From Paraburkholderia bannensis NBRC 103871 (GTDB lineage: Bacteria > Pseudomonadota > Gammaproteobacteria > Burkholderiales > Burkholderiaceae), in contig NZ_BAYA01000009.1 of assembly GCF_000685015.1 (NCBI RefSeq), forward strand, positions 310,001 to 374,000: a stretch of 64,000 nt of DNA, in the 5' to 3' direction. Each line of letters begins with the position of its first letter. Within the stretch, counting starts at the first letter, position 1. The notes beneath the pieces were generated by a model. That model did no database searches. It worked only from the letters and a program-made list of their open reading frames with translations, and had not been told where the DNA came from. The position numbers were made by a program, and so were the translations under genes. This document shows, one piece after another, positions 1 through 7,926 of the stretch.

Positions 1-1101
1 GGCCCGATGATCGTCGGCCATGTGCATCCGGAAGTGCTCGCCGCCGTGCAGAACGTGCTGGCCAACGGCTTCTCGTTCGGTGCGCCGACCGAAGCCGAAA
101 TCGAGATCGCCGAGGAAATCTGCAAGATCGTCCCGTCGATGGAACAGGTGCGCATGGTGTCGAGCGGCACCGAGGCAACCATGAGCGCGCTGCGCCTTGC
201 GCGCGGCTACACGAAGCGCGACCGCATCGTGAAGTTCGAAGGCTGTTACCACGGCCACGCCGACAGCCTGCTCGTGAAGGCCGGTTCGGGCCTGCTGACG
301 TTCGGCAACCCGACCTCGGCGGGCGTGCCCGTCGATACGGCCAAGCACACCACGGTGCTGGAGTACAACAACGTCGCGGCGCTCGAAGAAGCGTTCAAGG
401 CGTTCGGCGACGAGATCGCCGCCGTCATCATCGAGCCGGTCGCTGGCAACATGAACCTCGTGAAGGCCACGCCCGAGTTCATCCACACGCTGCGCGCACT
501 GACCGCGAAGCACGGCAGCGTGCTGATTTTCGACGAAGTGATGTGCGGCTTCCGCGTGGGCCTGCGCGGCGCTCAGGCGCTCTATAACGTCGAAGCCGAC
601 CTCGTCTGTCTGGGCAAGGTGATCGGCGGCGGCATGCCGGCGGCAGCGTTCGGCGGCCGACGCGAAATCATGGATCACCTCGCGCCCAACGGCACGGTCT
701 ACCAGGCGGGCACGCTCTCGGGCAACCCGATCGCCGTCGCGGCGGGCCTGAAGACGCTGCAACTGATCCAGGCGCCTGGCTTCTACGAAGACCTGAGCGC
801 GAAGACCGCGCGTCTCGCGCAAGGTCTGTCGCAGGCCGCGCGCGAAGCGGGCGTGCCGTTCGTCGCCGATTCGGTGGGCGCGATGTTCGGCCTCTACTTC
901 GCCGAAAAGGTGCCGGGCAGCTTCGCCGAAGTCACGAAGAGCGACGTCGCGCGCTTTAACCGCTTCTTCCACCAGATGCTGGACGCGGGCGTGTACTTTG
1001 CGCCGTCGGCGTACGAAGCGGGCTTCGTGTCGAGCACGCACGACGACGCGATCCTCGACGAGACGATCGCCGCTGCTCGCCGCGCGTTCGCCGAAAAGTA
1101 A
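1..1101 (+). CDS. hemL: Glutamate-1-semialdehyde 2,1-aminomutase, 5'-truncated by window edge
   Basis: PLP enzyme that turns glutamate-1-semialdehyde into 5-aminolevulinate in the C5 route to haem; cytosolic. The frame is already open at base 1 (Gly-Pro-Met-Ile-Val-Gly-His) and ends in TAA at 1099-1101, giving 366 residues. The family is about 427 long, so some 60 N-terminal residues lie off the left edge; the ATG at base 7 is internal. Visible landmarks are SSGTEATMSALRLAR (cofactor phosphate site), FDEVMCGFR, and LGKVIGGGMP, whose Lys (bases 616-618) should carry PLP. ribD follows 85 bp later on the same strand. I see no terminator between them, so shared transcription is possible. Confidence 0.96.
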   Translation, partial: GPMIVGHVHPEVLAAVQNVLANGFSFGAPTEAEIEIAEEICKIVPSMEQVRMVSSGTEATMSALRLARGYTKRDRIVKFEGCYHGHADSLLVKAGSGLLTFGNPTSAGVPVDTAKHTTVLEYNNVAALEEAFKAFGDEIAAVIIEPVAGNMNLVKATPEFIHTLRALTAKHGSVLIFDEVMCGFRVGLRGAQALYNVEADLVCLGKVIGGGMPAAAFGGRREIMDHLAPNGTVYQAGTLSGNPIAVAAGLKTLQLIQAPGFYEDLSAKTARLAQGLSQAAREAGVPFVADSVGAMFGLYFAEKVPGSFAEVTKSDVARFNRFFHQMLDAGVYFAPSAYEAGFVSSTHDDAILDETIAAARRAFAEK

Positions 1102-1186
1102 GCCGAAAGCGCCGTAAAAAACCAGCCGAAGGCGAGGCGCAGGCCTCGCCGGTTCCACCGACCGCCGCTGCGGAGAAAGCTCGACG

Positions 1187-2347
1187 ATGTTCTCGCAATC
1201 CGATTTCGTCCACATGGAGCGCGCGCTCGCCCTCGCGGTGCGCGGCCTTTACACGACCGATCCCAACCCGCGCGTCGGCTGCGTGCTGGTGAAGGACGGC
1301 GTGGTGATCGGCGAAGGTTTCACCCAGCCCGCCGGTTCCGATCACGCCGAAATCCAGGCGATGAAAGACGCCCGCGCGCGCGGCCACGATCTGCGCGGCG
1401 CGACCGCCTACGTGACGCTGGAGCCGTGCAGCCACTTCGGCCGCACGCCGCCGTGTGCGAACGCGCTGATCGAAGCCAAAGTCGCGCGCGTGATCGCCGC
1501 GATGGAAGATCCGAACCCGCTCGTTTCTGGACGCGGCCTGTCGATCCTGCGCGATGCGGGCATCGACGTGCGCTGCGGCCTGCTCGCCAACGAGGCGCGC
1601 GAGCTGAACATCGGCTTCGTGTCGCGCATGACGCGCAAGCGTCCGTGGGTGCGCATGAAGATGGCCGCGACGCTCGACGGCCGCACCGGCCTGCCCAACG
1701 GCGAAAGCCAGTGGATCACCGGCGAAGCCGCACGCGCCGACGGCCACGCCTGGCGCGCGCGCGCCTCGGCGATCCTCACGGGCATCGGCACGGTGAAGGA
1801 AGACGATCCGCGCATGACCGTGCGCGCGATCGACACGCCGCGCCAGCCCAGACGCGTGCTGATCGACAGCCGACTCGACGCGTCGCCGCTCGCGCAGATT
1901 TTCGTGGGCGCGCCGACGCTCGTGTTCTGCTCCGCGCTTGATTCAAGCAACGAGGAACGCGCCGATGCGCTGCGCGCGCGCGGCGCGGAAATCGTCGCGC
2001 TCGGCAACGAGCACGGCAAGGTCGACCTCCCCGCGATGCTCACCGAACTCGCCGCGCGCGGCGTGAACGAACTGCATGTGGAAGCGGGCTACAAGCTCAA
2101 CGGGTCTTTGCTGCGCGAAGGCTGCGTGGACGAGCTGCTGGTGTATCTCGCGCCTTCGCTGCTCGGCACGCAGTCGCTCGGCATGGCCGACCTGGCCGCG
2201 CCCGCCACGCTCGACGGACGCACGCGCCTTGCCTTCCATACGGTCGATCGCGTCGGCGACGACCTGCGCATTCTCGCGCGCCTCGTGCCGAACGCCGCTG
2301 CCGAAGATGTCGATGGCGCGGCGGGCACGCTGGAGGACGCACAATGA
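1187..2347 (+). CDS. ribD: Bifunctional riboflavin deaminase/reductase RibD
   Basis: Performs the second and third steps of riboflavin synthesis: deamination of the pyrimidine ring, then NADPH-dependent reduction of the ribosyl side chain. The 386 residues have the normal two-domain layout. The N-terminal cytidine-deaminase-like domain shows the zinc motif HAEIQAM (near residue 50) and PCSHFGRTPPC (near 80). The reductase domain begins around residue 150 (RPWVRMKMAATLDGRTG) and contains GVNELHVEAG. A GGAG lies upstream of the ATG. The stop overlaps an in-frame ATG of the ribE reading frame (ATGA at 2344-2347), so ribD and ribE are translationally close. No FMN riboswitch signature is seen upstream. 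Confidence 0.96.
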   Translation: MFSQSDFVHMERALALAVRGLYTTDPNPRVGCVLVKDGVVIGEGFTQPAGSDHAEIQAMKDARARGHDLRGATAYVTLEPCSHFGRTPPCANALIEAKVARVIAAMEDPNPLVSGRGLSILRDAGIDVRCGLLANEARELNIGFVSRMTRKRPWVRMKMAATLDGRTGLPNGESQWITGEAARADGHAWRARASAILTGIGTVKEDDPRMTVRAIDTPRQPRRVLIDSRLDASPLAQIFVGAPTLVFCSALDSSNEERADALRARGAEIVALGNEHGKVDLPAMLTELAARGVNELHVEAGYKLNGSLLREGCVDELLVYLAPSLLGTQSLGMADLAAPATLDGRTRLAFHTVDRVGDDLRILARLVPNAAAEDVDGAAGTLEDAQ

Positions 2348-2388
2348 ATCTCACGAACGTACTGAACGACACCCAAAAGGACAGCCAG

Positions 2389-3024
2389 ATGTTTACTGGA
2401 ATCGTCGCGGCCGTGGGCCGCATCGCCTCGATCAAGCCCCTCGGCGCGGACGCCGACGCAGGCGTGCGCCTGACCGTCGATGCGGGCGGCCTCGACCTCG
2501 AAGATGTGCAACTGGGTGACAGCATCGCCATCCAGGGCGCGTGCATGACCGCAATCGCCAAGACTGCGACGACCTTCGACGTCGACGTCTCGCGCGAAAG
2601 CCTGAACCGCACCGTGGGTCTCGCGGATACCGGCGAAGTGAACCTCGAAAAGGCGCTGCGCTCGCACGACCGTCTGGGCGGCCATATCGTTTCCGGTCAC
2701 GTCGATGGTCTCGGCACGGTCACGCGTTTCGCGCCGGTCGGCGAATCGCACGAGCTGCGCATTCTCGCGCCCGTCGAAATCGGCCGCTATCTGGCTTACA
2801 AGGGCTCGGTCACGGTCAACGGCGTGAGCCTGACGGTGAACTCGGTCGACGATCGCGCCGACAGCTGCGAGTTCTCGATCAACCTGATCCCCCATACCGT
2901 CGAAGTGACGACGCTCAGGCATCTCGCGGCAGGCGCCAAGGTCAACCTGGAAATCGACCTGATCGCGCGTTATGTGGAACGGATGCTGTCGGCCGGCGTG
3001 AAGGCTGGCGTGGCGCAGGATTGA
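2389..3024 (+). CDS. ribE: Riboflavin synthase alpha chain
   Basis: Dismutates two 6,7-dimethyl-8-ribityllumazine molecules into riboflavin plus the pyrimidinedione; last step of the pathway (the same enzyme is called RibC in E. coli). 211 residues with the expected internal duplication of the lumazine-binding fold: MFTGIVAAVGRI at the N terminus and GGHIVSGHVDGLGTV near residue 98. An ATG at 2344 would add 15 residues, but family members begin MFTGIV and an AAGGA at 2377-2381 sits correctly for the ATG at 2389, so I use the latter. It lies downstream of ribD and likely shares its mRNA. Confidence 0.95.
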   Translation: MFTGIVAAVGRIASIKPLGADADAGVRLTVDAGGLDLEDVQLGDSIAIQGACMTAIAKTATTFDVDVSRESLNRTVGLADTGEVNLEKALRSHDRLGGHIVSGHVDGLGTVTRFAPVGESHELRILAPVEIGRYLAYKGSVTVNGVSLTVNSVDDRADSCEFSINLIPHTVEVTTLRHLAAGAKVNLEIDLIARYVERMLSAGVKAGVAQD

Positions 3025-3185
3025 TCGACGCATGATTGCGGCATGAACGCAGCGCGCCGTGCCTCGTGCGGCGCGCAACAAGCAAGCGCAAGATTCATAG
3101 CGCTGCTAATATTCGGACTATTCCTCTCGCGGTATGCGCCAGCATGCCGCACCCTCAATCACCCGAACGTCGCAAGGAGGCACAG

Positions 3186-3290
3186 ATGGCAACGATCGAA
3201 ATGGCTGCTGTCATGTCGCCGGTTTGGGTGATGTCTCGTGGCGCTGTCGGCGCCGGCATCCTCCGTCGAGCGGGTCGACCGCAGCCGTAG
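3186..3290 (+). CDS. Candidate 34-residue ORF in the leader of the ABC exporter
   Basis: A short ORF starting MATIEMAAVMSPVWVMSRG and ending RRAGRPQP. Its reason for listing is a near-perfect ribosome binding site: AAGGAGG at 3174-3180, five bases before the ATG. It lies alone in the 426-bp space between ribE and the exporter gene, and is followed by inverted repeats and a T run (3373-3401). The peptide has no signal or domain I recognise. It could be a regulatory leader peptide, a small protein or a chance ORF. The other frames of this gap have no comparable start signal. Confidence 0.35.
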   Translation: MATIEMAAVMSPVWVMSRGAVGAGILRRAGRPQP

Positions 3291-3372
3291 GTTGTCGCGG
3301 CGCAGCGAGCTTCTTCCCGCTGCGTCACTTTCCAGCGATTTATCAGGGTTTAGCGTCCGGTTCTTCGAGCCG

Positions 3373-3401
3373 GGATGCGCCGCCATCGCTATCCGTTTTT
3401 T
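3373..3401 (+). terminator. Weak hairpin plus T run ahead of the ABC exporter
   Basis: GGATGCG (3373-3379) can pair imperfectly with CGCTATCC (3387-3394), followed by G and six T residues at 3396-3401. The stem is short and bulged, so termination is uncertain. It could end the ribE or small-ORF transcript, or act as an attenuator before the exporter gene. Confidence 0.3.
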
Positions 3402-3450
3402 CCTCTCCTTCAGGGAAGTCTCCGGGTCTCGCGACCGGAGCATGCTGTCC

Positions 3451-5277
3451 ATGACAGACCAAGACAAACAATCCGTTTCCGGCGGCCACACCTTCCGCAA
3501 GGTGCTCGGCTTCACGTTCCGGCATTGGTCGCGCCAGCCCGTGCGCGTGAGTGCGGTCGCGCTCACCGCCCTGCTCGGCGCGCTCGCCGATGTCTTTACG
3601 CCGCACTACGCTGGCCAGCTCGTCGATGCGCTCGCGCACGACGTCAGCGGCAACGCCGCCGCGTGGCATGCGGCCGTGGTCGCGTTCGTGGCGCTCACCG
3701 CGCTCGGCCTCGCGGGCACGCTGATGCGCCAGGCCGCGTTCCAGAACATCATCATGCTCACGCTGCGCATGATGGGCGAAGTCGCGACGCACGCGTTCCA
3801 TCGCGTGCAGCGCTTTTCGACCGACTGGCACGCCAACAGCTTTGCAGGCTCCACGGTGCGCAAGATCACGCGCGGCATGTGGGCGCTCGACCTGCTCAAC
3901 GACACGTTGCTCGTCGCGCTGTTTCCTTCGCTCGTCATGCTGGTGGGGTCGACCGCGCTGCTCGCGGTGCAGTGGCACGTGATGGGGCTGGTGGTAGGCG
4001 TGGGCTCGGCGATCTATCTGGCCATCACCGTGTCGCTCTCGCTGTTCTATGTCGCGCCGTCCGCGCGTCTGGCGAACCAGTGGGACACGAAGATGGGCGG
4101 CGCGCTTGCCGATGCCGTGTCATGCAACCCCGTCGTGAAGGCCTTCGGCGCCGAAGCACGGGAAGAAGCGCGGCTTGCGCGCGTGATCGACAAATGGGAC
4201 AGCCGCACGCGGCGCACGTGGCGGCGCGGCACCTTCAACGGCGGCGTGCAGGGCGCGTTGCTGGTGGCGATGCAGGCGGCGATTCTCGGCGCGGCGCTGC
4301 TATTGTGGGCGCGCGGGCTTGCGAGCGTGGGCGACATCACCTTCGCGCTCACGCTGTTCTTCCTGCTCAAGGGCTACCTGCGCGACGTGGGCATGCATGT
4401 GCGCAATCTGCAGCGCTCGGTCAACGACATGGAAGAGCTGGTGATGCTCGACGCCCAGCCGCTCGGCATCGAGGATATGCCGGGCGCGCCGCCCATCGTG
4501 ATCGATCGCGGCGATATCCGCTTCGAGAACATGACGTTCCGCTATGGCGCGCTGGAACGGCCGCTTTACGCGAACCTGAATCTGCGCATCGCGCCGGGCG
4601 AGCGCGTGGGGCTGGTCGGCCATTCGGGCTCGGGCAAGACGACGCTCATCAAGCTGATCCAGCGTCTGTACGACGCCACGGACGGACGCATCACGATCGA
4701 CGACCAGGATATCGCGCGTGTGCAGCAGGCTTCGCTGCGCTCGCAAATCGCCATCGTCCAGCAGGAGCCGGTGCTGTTCCACCGCTCGCTCGCGGAAAAC
4801 ATCGCCTATGCGCGTCCGGGCGCAACGCATGCCGAAATCGTGCACGCCGCGAAACTGGCGAGCGCGCACGACTTCATCATGGCGCTGCCGCGCGGCTACG
4901 ACACGCTGGTGGGCGAGCGCGGCGTGAAGCTTTCGGGCGGCGAGCGTCAGCGCGTGGCGATTGCGCGTGCGTTCCTTGCGAATGCGCCGATCCTGATTTT
5001 CGACGAAGCAACGTCGAGCCTCGACAGCGAAAGCGAAGTGCTGATCCAGCAGGCGATGGAGCGCTTGATGGAAGGCCGCACGACCGTCGTGGTGGCGCAC
5101 CGGCTGTCGACGGTGCGCGCGCTCGACCGGCTGCTGGTGCTGGAGCGCGGACGCGTAGCCGAAGAAGGCACGCACGATGAACTCGTACGCCGCCAGAACG
5201 GGCTGTACCGGCGGTTGTTCGAGCGTCAGGCGCTGGAGCTGACCAAGGGTCTCGCCGACGATGTGGTGCTGCGCTGA
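3451..5277 (+). CDS. ABC exporter, fused membrane and ATPase domains
   Basis: A half-size exporter of the MsbA/multidrug type, 608 residues, acting in the inner membrane as a homodimer (family knowledge). The N-terminal 300 or so residues hold the hydrophobic membrane domain, with the motif NPVVKAFGAEAREEARL. The ATPase domain follows: Walker A GHSGSGKTT near residue 390, signature LSGGERQR near 494, Walker B ILIFDEATSSLD near 513, and the switch His in VVVAHRLST. The frame stays open upstream to 3238, but ATG 3451 has GGAG at 3436-3439 and gives a normal cytosolic N terminus (MTDQDKQ). Substrate cannot be told from sequence. It interrupts the riboflavin genes, which may be coincidental. Confidence 0.9.
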   Translation: MTDQDKQSVSGGHTFRKVLGFTFRHWSRQPVRVSAVALTALLGALADVFTPHYAGQLVDALAHDVSGNAAAWHAAVVAFVALTALGLAGTLMRQAAFQNIIMLTLRMMGEVATHAFHRVQRFSTDWHANSFAGSTVRKITRGMWALDLLNDTLLVALFPSLVMLVGSTALLAVQWHVMGLVVGVGSAIYLAITVSLSLFYVAPSARLANQWDTKMGGALADAVSCNPVVKAFGAEAREEARLARVIDKWDSRTRRTWRRGTFNGGVQGALLVAMQAAILGAALLLWARGLASVGDITFALTLFFLLKGYLRDVGMHVRNLQRSVNDMEELVMLDAQPLGIEDMPGAPPIVIDRGDIRFENMTFRYGALERPLYANLNLRIAPGERVGLVGHSGSGKTTLIKLIQRLYDATDGRITIDDQDIARVQQASLRSQIAIVQQEPVLFHRSLAENIAYARPGATHAEIVHAAKLASAHDFIMALPRGYDTLVGERGVKLSGGERQRVAIARAFLANAPILIFDEATSSLDSESEVLIQQAMERLMEGRTTVVVAHRLSTVRALDRLLVLERGRVAEEGTHDELVRRQNGLYRRLFERQALELTKGLADDVVLR

Positions 5278-5319
5278 GCACCCGCCCTGCAGCGTCCCAA
5301 GCGCGCACCGTGACCAGTA

Positions 5320-5625
5320 TCAGACGGTTTCGGCGCGCGCGTGGGGCTGGATGGCGGCCAGCACATCGGCGAGCGCTTCACGGGCAAGTTCCGTGTCGTA
5401 GTGCGCCTGCAGCTCCATCCAGCTGCGCGCGTCCGTGCCGAAGTAGACGGCCAGGCGCACCGCCGTATCGGCCGTGATCGCGCGCTTGCCGAGCACGATC
5501 TCGTTGATGCGGCGCGGCGGCACGCCAATCGCCTTGGCGAGCGCGTACTGGCTGATGCCCATGGGCTTGAGCCAGTCTTCGTTCAAGATCTCTCCCGGGG
5601 TGGCGAGCGGTACTTCCCGTGCCAT
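5320..5625 (-). CDS. higA: HigA-family antitoxin, HTH type
   Basis: Antitoxin and autoregulator of a HigBA pair, 101 residues. It begins MAREVPLATPGEILNEDWL and carries an XRE-type helix-turn-helix at about residues 22-45 (ISQYALAKAIGVPPRRINEIV), typical of the HigA/VapI group. The longer open frame upstream overlaps higB and is ignored: AGGAG at 5633-5637 on this strand fixes the ATG at 5625. Only two bases separate it from the higB stop, so the two are co-translated, toxin first, as is usual for higBA. It converges on the ABC exporter gene with 42 bp between stops. Confidence 0.93.
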   Translation of the reverse strand: MAREVPLATPGEILNEDWLKPMGISQYALAKAIGVPPRRINEIVLGKRAITADTAVRLAVYFGTDARSWMELQAHYDTELAREALADVLAAIQPHARAETV

Positions 5626-5627
5626 GG

Positions 5628-5918
5628 TCACACTCCTGAGTGGTAGTCCACGATGCGCACCTGCGAAGCCTCGCCGTTCGCGAAGCGGAAGCAGACGCGC
5701 CATTGCGCATTGATACGGATGCTGTAGTCGCCTTCCAGATCGCCGCCCAGCGGCTCCAGCCGGTTGCCCGGCGGTGCGCGCAAAAACGACAGCGTGCACG
5801 CAGCGTGAATCTGCTGAAGCTTGCGGATCGCCACCGACTGGATGGCAACGAAGCGGGTGACGCGGCGCCCCATGAAGAGCGCGGCGGTGTCCCGGCAGGC
5901 AAATGATGTAATCGCCAT
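5628..5918 (-). CDS. higB: HigB-family toxin, RelE-like mRNA interferase
   Basis: Toxin of the pair, 96 residues, of the RelE/HigB fold whose members cut mRNA on the ribosome (family knowledge). The C-terminal half shows the typical core: LEPLGGDLEGDYSIRINAQ, then WRVCFRF and VRIVDYH. The start at 5918 aligns the N terminus (MAITSF) with known HigB proteins, but the predicted promoter's -10 box ends only three bases before this ATG, so the mRNA may be leaderless or the true promoter differs. Expression should be repressed by HigA through the operator at 5921-5959. Confidence 0.9.
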   Translation of the reverse strand: MAITSFACRDTAALFMGRRVTRFVAIQSVAIRKLQQIHAACTLSFLRAPPGNRLEPLGGDLEGDYSIRINAQWRVCFRFANGEASQVRIVDYHSGV

Positions 5919-5920
5919 GG

Positions 5921-5959
5921 ATAGTAACGCCTCACGTTAATAACGTCAAACGTTACTAT
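5921..5959. promoter_or_regulatory. higBA promoter/operator, nested perfect dyad
   Basis: Two palindromes share one centre, base 5940. Outer arms: ATAGTAACG (5921-5929) and CGTTACTAT (5951-5959), 9 of 9 complementary. Inner arms: ACGTTA (5934-5939) and TAACGT (5941-5946), 6 of 6. This gives four copies of a CGTTA-type half-site. On the minus strand a promoter fits exactly inside: TTGACG (5949-5944), 17 bp, TACTAT (5926-5921). HigA binding here would block RNA polymerase. The dyads are seen; HigA as the binder is inferred from position. Confidence 0.8.
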
Positions 5960-6163
5960 TGTCGCGGCGACGCCACGCATCGCCCAGTCAGCCGTTCGGC
6001 CAATGCGCGCGCGGGCCGCGCCCCGTGGAGCCGTGCGGCTGGCGCGCGAGCGCAGGCCGGCGAACGCACGCGCGGCGCTCAAAACCCGTCGCATTGCCCC
6101 CGTTCTGGGCGACGCGCCCGCCCGCGTGGCGTAAAATGTGCGCTTTCCAGCCAGAATCCCATC

Positions 6164-7324
6164 ATGACGATCGCCTCCACTCTTGAGATCATCGCCGAAC
6201 TGAAAGCCGGCAAAATGGTGATCCTTGTCGACGAAGAAGACCGGGAAAACGAGGGCGACCTCGTCATCGCGGCCGAATTCGTCACGCCCGAAGCCATCAA
6301 CTTCATGGCGAAGTACGGGCGCGGGCTGATCTGCCTCACGCTCACCCAGGAGCGCTGCAAGCTGCTCAACCTGCCGCTGATGACCTCGCGCAACGGCACG
6401 CAGTACGGCACCGCGTTCACGGTGAGCATCGAGGCAGCCGAAGGCGTCACGACGGGCATTTCTGCCGCCGACCGCGCGCGCACGATCCAGACGGCGGTGG
6501 CGCACGACGCCCGCGCCGAGCACATCGTGCAGCCGGGCCACGTGTTCCCGATCATGGCGCAGCCGGGCGGCGTGCTCGTACGCGCGGGCCACACGGAAGC
6601 AGGCTGCGATTTCACGGCGCTTGCGGGCCTCACGCCGGCGTCGGTGATCTGCGAGATCATCAAGGACGACGGCACGATGGCGCGCCTGCCCGACCTGCTG
6701 GAGTTCGCGAAGGAACACGACATCAAGATCGGCACTATCGCCGACCTGATTCACTATCGCAGCCGCACCGAGTCGATCGTGGAACGCGTGGGCGAACGCA
6801 CCATGCAGACGGCTCACGGCGCGTTCCGCGCGATCATGTATGTCGATCGCCCGACGGGCACGCCGCACATCGCGCTGGTGCGCGGCACGCCCACGCCGGA
6901 GACGGAAACGCCCGTGCGTGTGCACGAGCCGATCTCGCTGCTGGATCTGCTGGAAACGGGCTCGTCCACCCACTCGTGGACGCTCGACGCCGCCATGCGC
7001 GAGATCGCCGCACGCGATCTCGGCGTGATCGTCATGCTCAACTGCGGCGAGAGCAAAGAACATCTGGTCGACGTCTTCAAGGCGTTCGACCAGAAAGAGC
7101 GCGCGGAGGCGCTCGCACGCCGTCCCGTGGATTTCAAGACCTACGGTGTCGGCGCGCAGATCCTGCGCGAACTCGGCGTGGGCCGCATGCAGGTGCTCTC
7201 GAAGCCGCGCCGGCTCGGCAGCATGTCGGGTTACGGTCTCGAAGTCACCGGCTTCATTCCGATGCCGGGCAGCGAAACCGAAGCCCCCTGCCCGCCTGAA
7301 ACGGCCGAGCGCGCGGCGCAGTAA
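6164..7324 (+). CDS. ribB: 3,4-dihydroxy-2-butanone-4-phosphate synthase with degenerate GTP cyclohydrolase II domain (RibBX type)
   Basis: Makes the four-carbon unit of riboflavin from ribulose 5-phosphate. 386 residues. The N-terminal RibB domain (about 1-205) is intact: VDEEDRENEGDLV, TGISAADRARTI, PGHVFP, RAGHTEA. The C-terminal part keeps the outline of GTP cyclohydrolase II (VRVHEP, KTYGVGAQILRELGVGRMQVLSK) but lacks the zinc cysteines expected after VRVH and the Arg-rich GTP site. A hybrid with an inactive RibA-like half has been described as RibBX in other proteobacteria. I expect only the RibB activity; a true ribA should lie elsewhere. The ATG has a weak ribosome site. No FMN riboswitch is visible in the 200 bp upstream. 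Confidence 0.93.
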   Translation: MTIASTLEIIAELKAGKMVILVDEEDRENEGDLVIAAEFVTPEAINFMAKYGRGLICLTLTQERCKLLNLPLMTSRNGTQYGTAFTVSIEAAEGVTTGISAADRARTIQTAVAHDARAEHIVQPGHVFPIMAQPGGVLVRAGHTEAGCDFTALAGLTPASVICEIIKDDGTMARLPDLLEFAKEHDIKIGTIADLIHYRSRTESIVERVGERTMQTAHGAFRAIMYVDRPTGTPHIALVRGTPTPETETPVRVHEPISLLDLLETGSSTHSWTLDAAMREIAARDLGVIVMLNCGESKEHLVDVFKAFDQKERAEALARRPVDFKTYGVGAQILRELGVGRMQVLSKPRRLGSMSGYGLEVTGFIPMPGSETEAPCPPETAERAAQ

Positions 7325-7413
7325 CGCTGGCACAGTCAAGCTGACATACACTACGCCGCACCGCACGCCCATTTTCACGCGTCACCACGCTCAACCGAAC
7401 TTACGGATACCAC

Positions 7414-7926
7414 ATGGAAATCGGACAATACCAACCGAACCTCGACGGCGACGGACTGCGCATCGGCATCGTCCAGTCGCGCTTTAACGAACCCGTCTGC
7501 AACGGCCTCGCCGACGCCTGCATCGAAGAACTCGAACGCCTCGGCGTGACGGGCGAAGACGTGCTGCTCGTCACGGTGCCGGGCGCACTCGAAATCCCGC
7601 TGGCGCTGCAAAAGCTCGCCGAAAGCGGTCAGTTCGACGCCCTGATCGCGCTCGGCGCGGTCGTGCGCGGCGAAACCTACCACTTCGAACTGGTCTCGAA
7701 TGAAAGCGGCGCAGGCATCACGCGCATCGCGCTCGACTTCGGCGTGCCGGTTGCGAACGCGGTTCTGACAACCGAAAACGACGAGCAGGCCGTCGCGCGC
7801 ATGACCGAAAAGGGTCGTGACGCCGCACGTGTCGCAGTCGAAATGGCGAACCTGACGGTTGCGCTGGAACAACTCGACGGCGGCGACGACGACGAGGACG
7901 AGGAAGACGAAGAGGAACAACAATGA
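7414..7926 (+). CDS. ribH: 6,7-dimethyl-8-ribityllumazine synthase
   Basis: Condenses the ribityl-aminopyrimidine with the four-carbon phosphate made by RibB to give lumazine, the substrate of RibE. 170 residues; cytosolic cage-forming family. Recognised from IGIVQSRFNEPVCNGL, VPGALEIPLALQKLA, ALGAVVRGETYHFE and PVANAVLTTENDEQA. The last 15 or so residues are almost all Asp/Glu ending in Gln-Gln, a low-complexity acidic tail beyond the folded domain. The stop overlaps the nusB start (ATGA at 7923-7926), so the two are translationally coupled. Confidence 0.96.
   Translation: MEIGQYQPNLDGDGLRIGIVQSRFNEPVCNGLADACIEELERLGVTGEDVLLVTVPGALEIPLALQKLAESGQFDALIALGAVVRGETYHFELVSNESGAGITRIALDFGVPVANAVLTTENDEQAVARMTEKGRDAARVAVEMANLTVALEQLDGGDDDEDEEDEEEQQ

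Noticed and set aside
5960..6163. Possible FMN riboswitch before ribB
   Set aside because: None of the conserved RFN element blocks can be found here or before ribD; the stretch is simply GC-rich.
5378..7378. 666-codon minus-strand frame over ribB and higBA
   Set aside because: Antisense to ribB and overlapping higA/higB in another frame; no motif.
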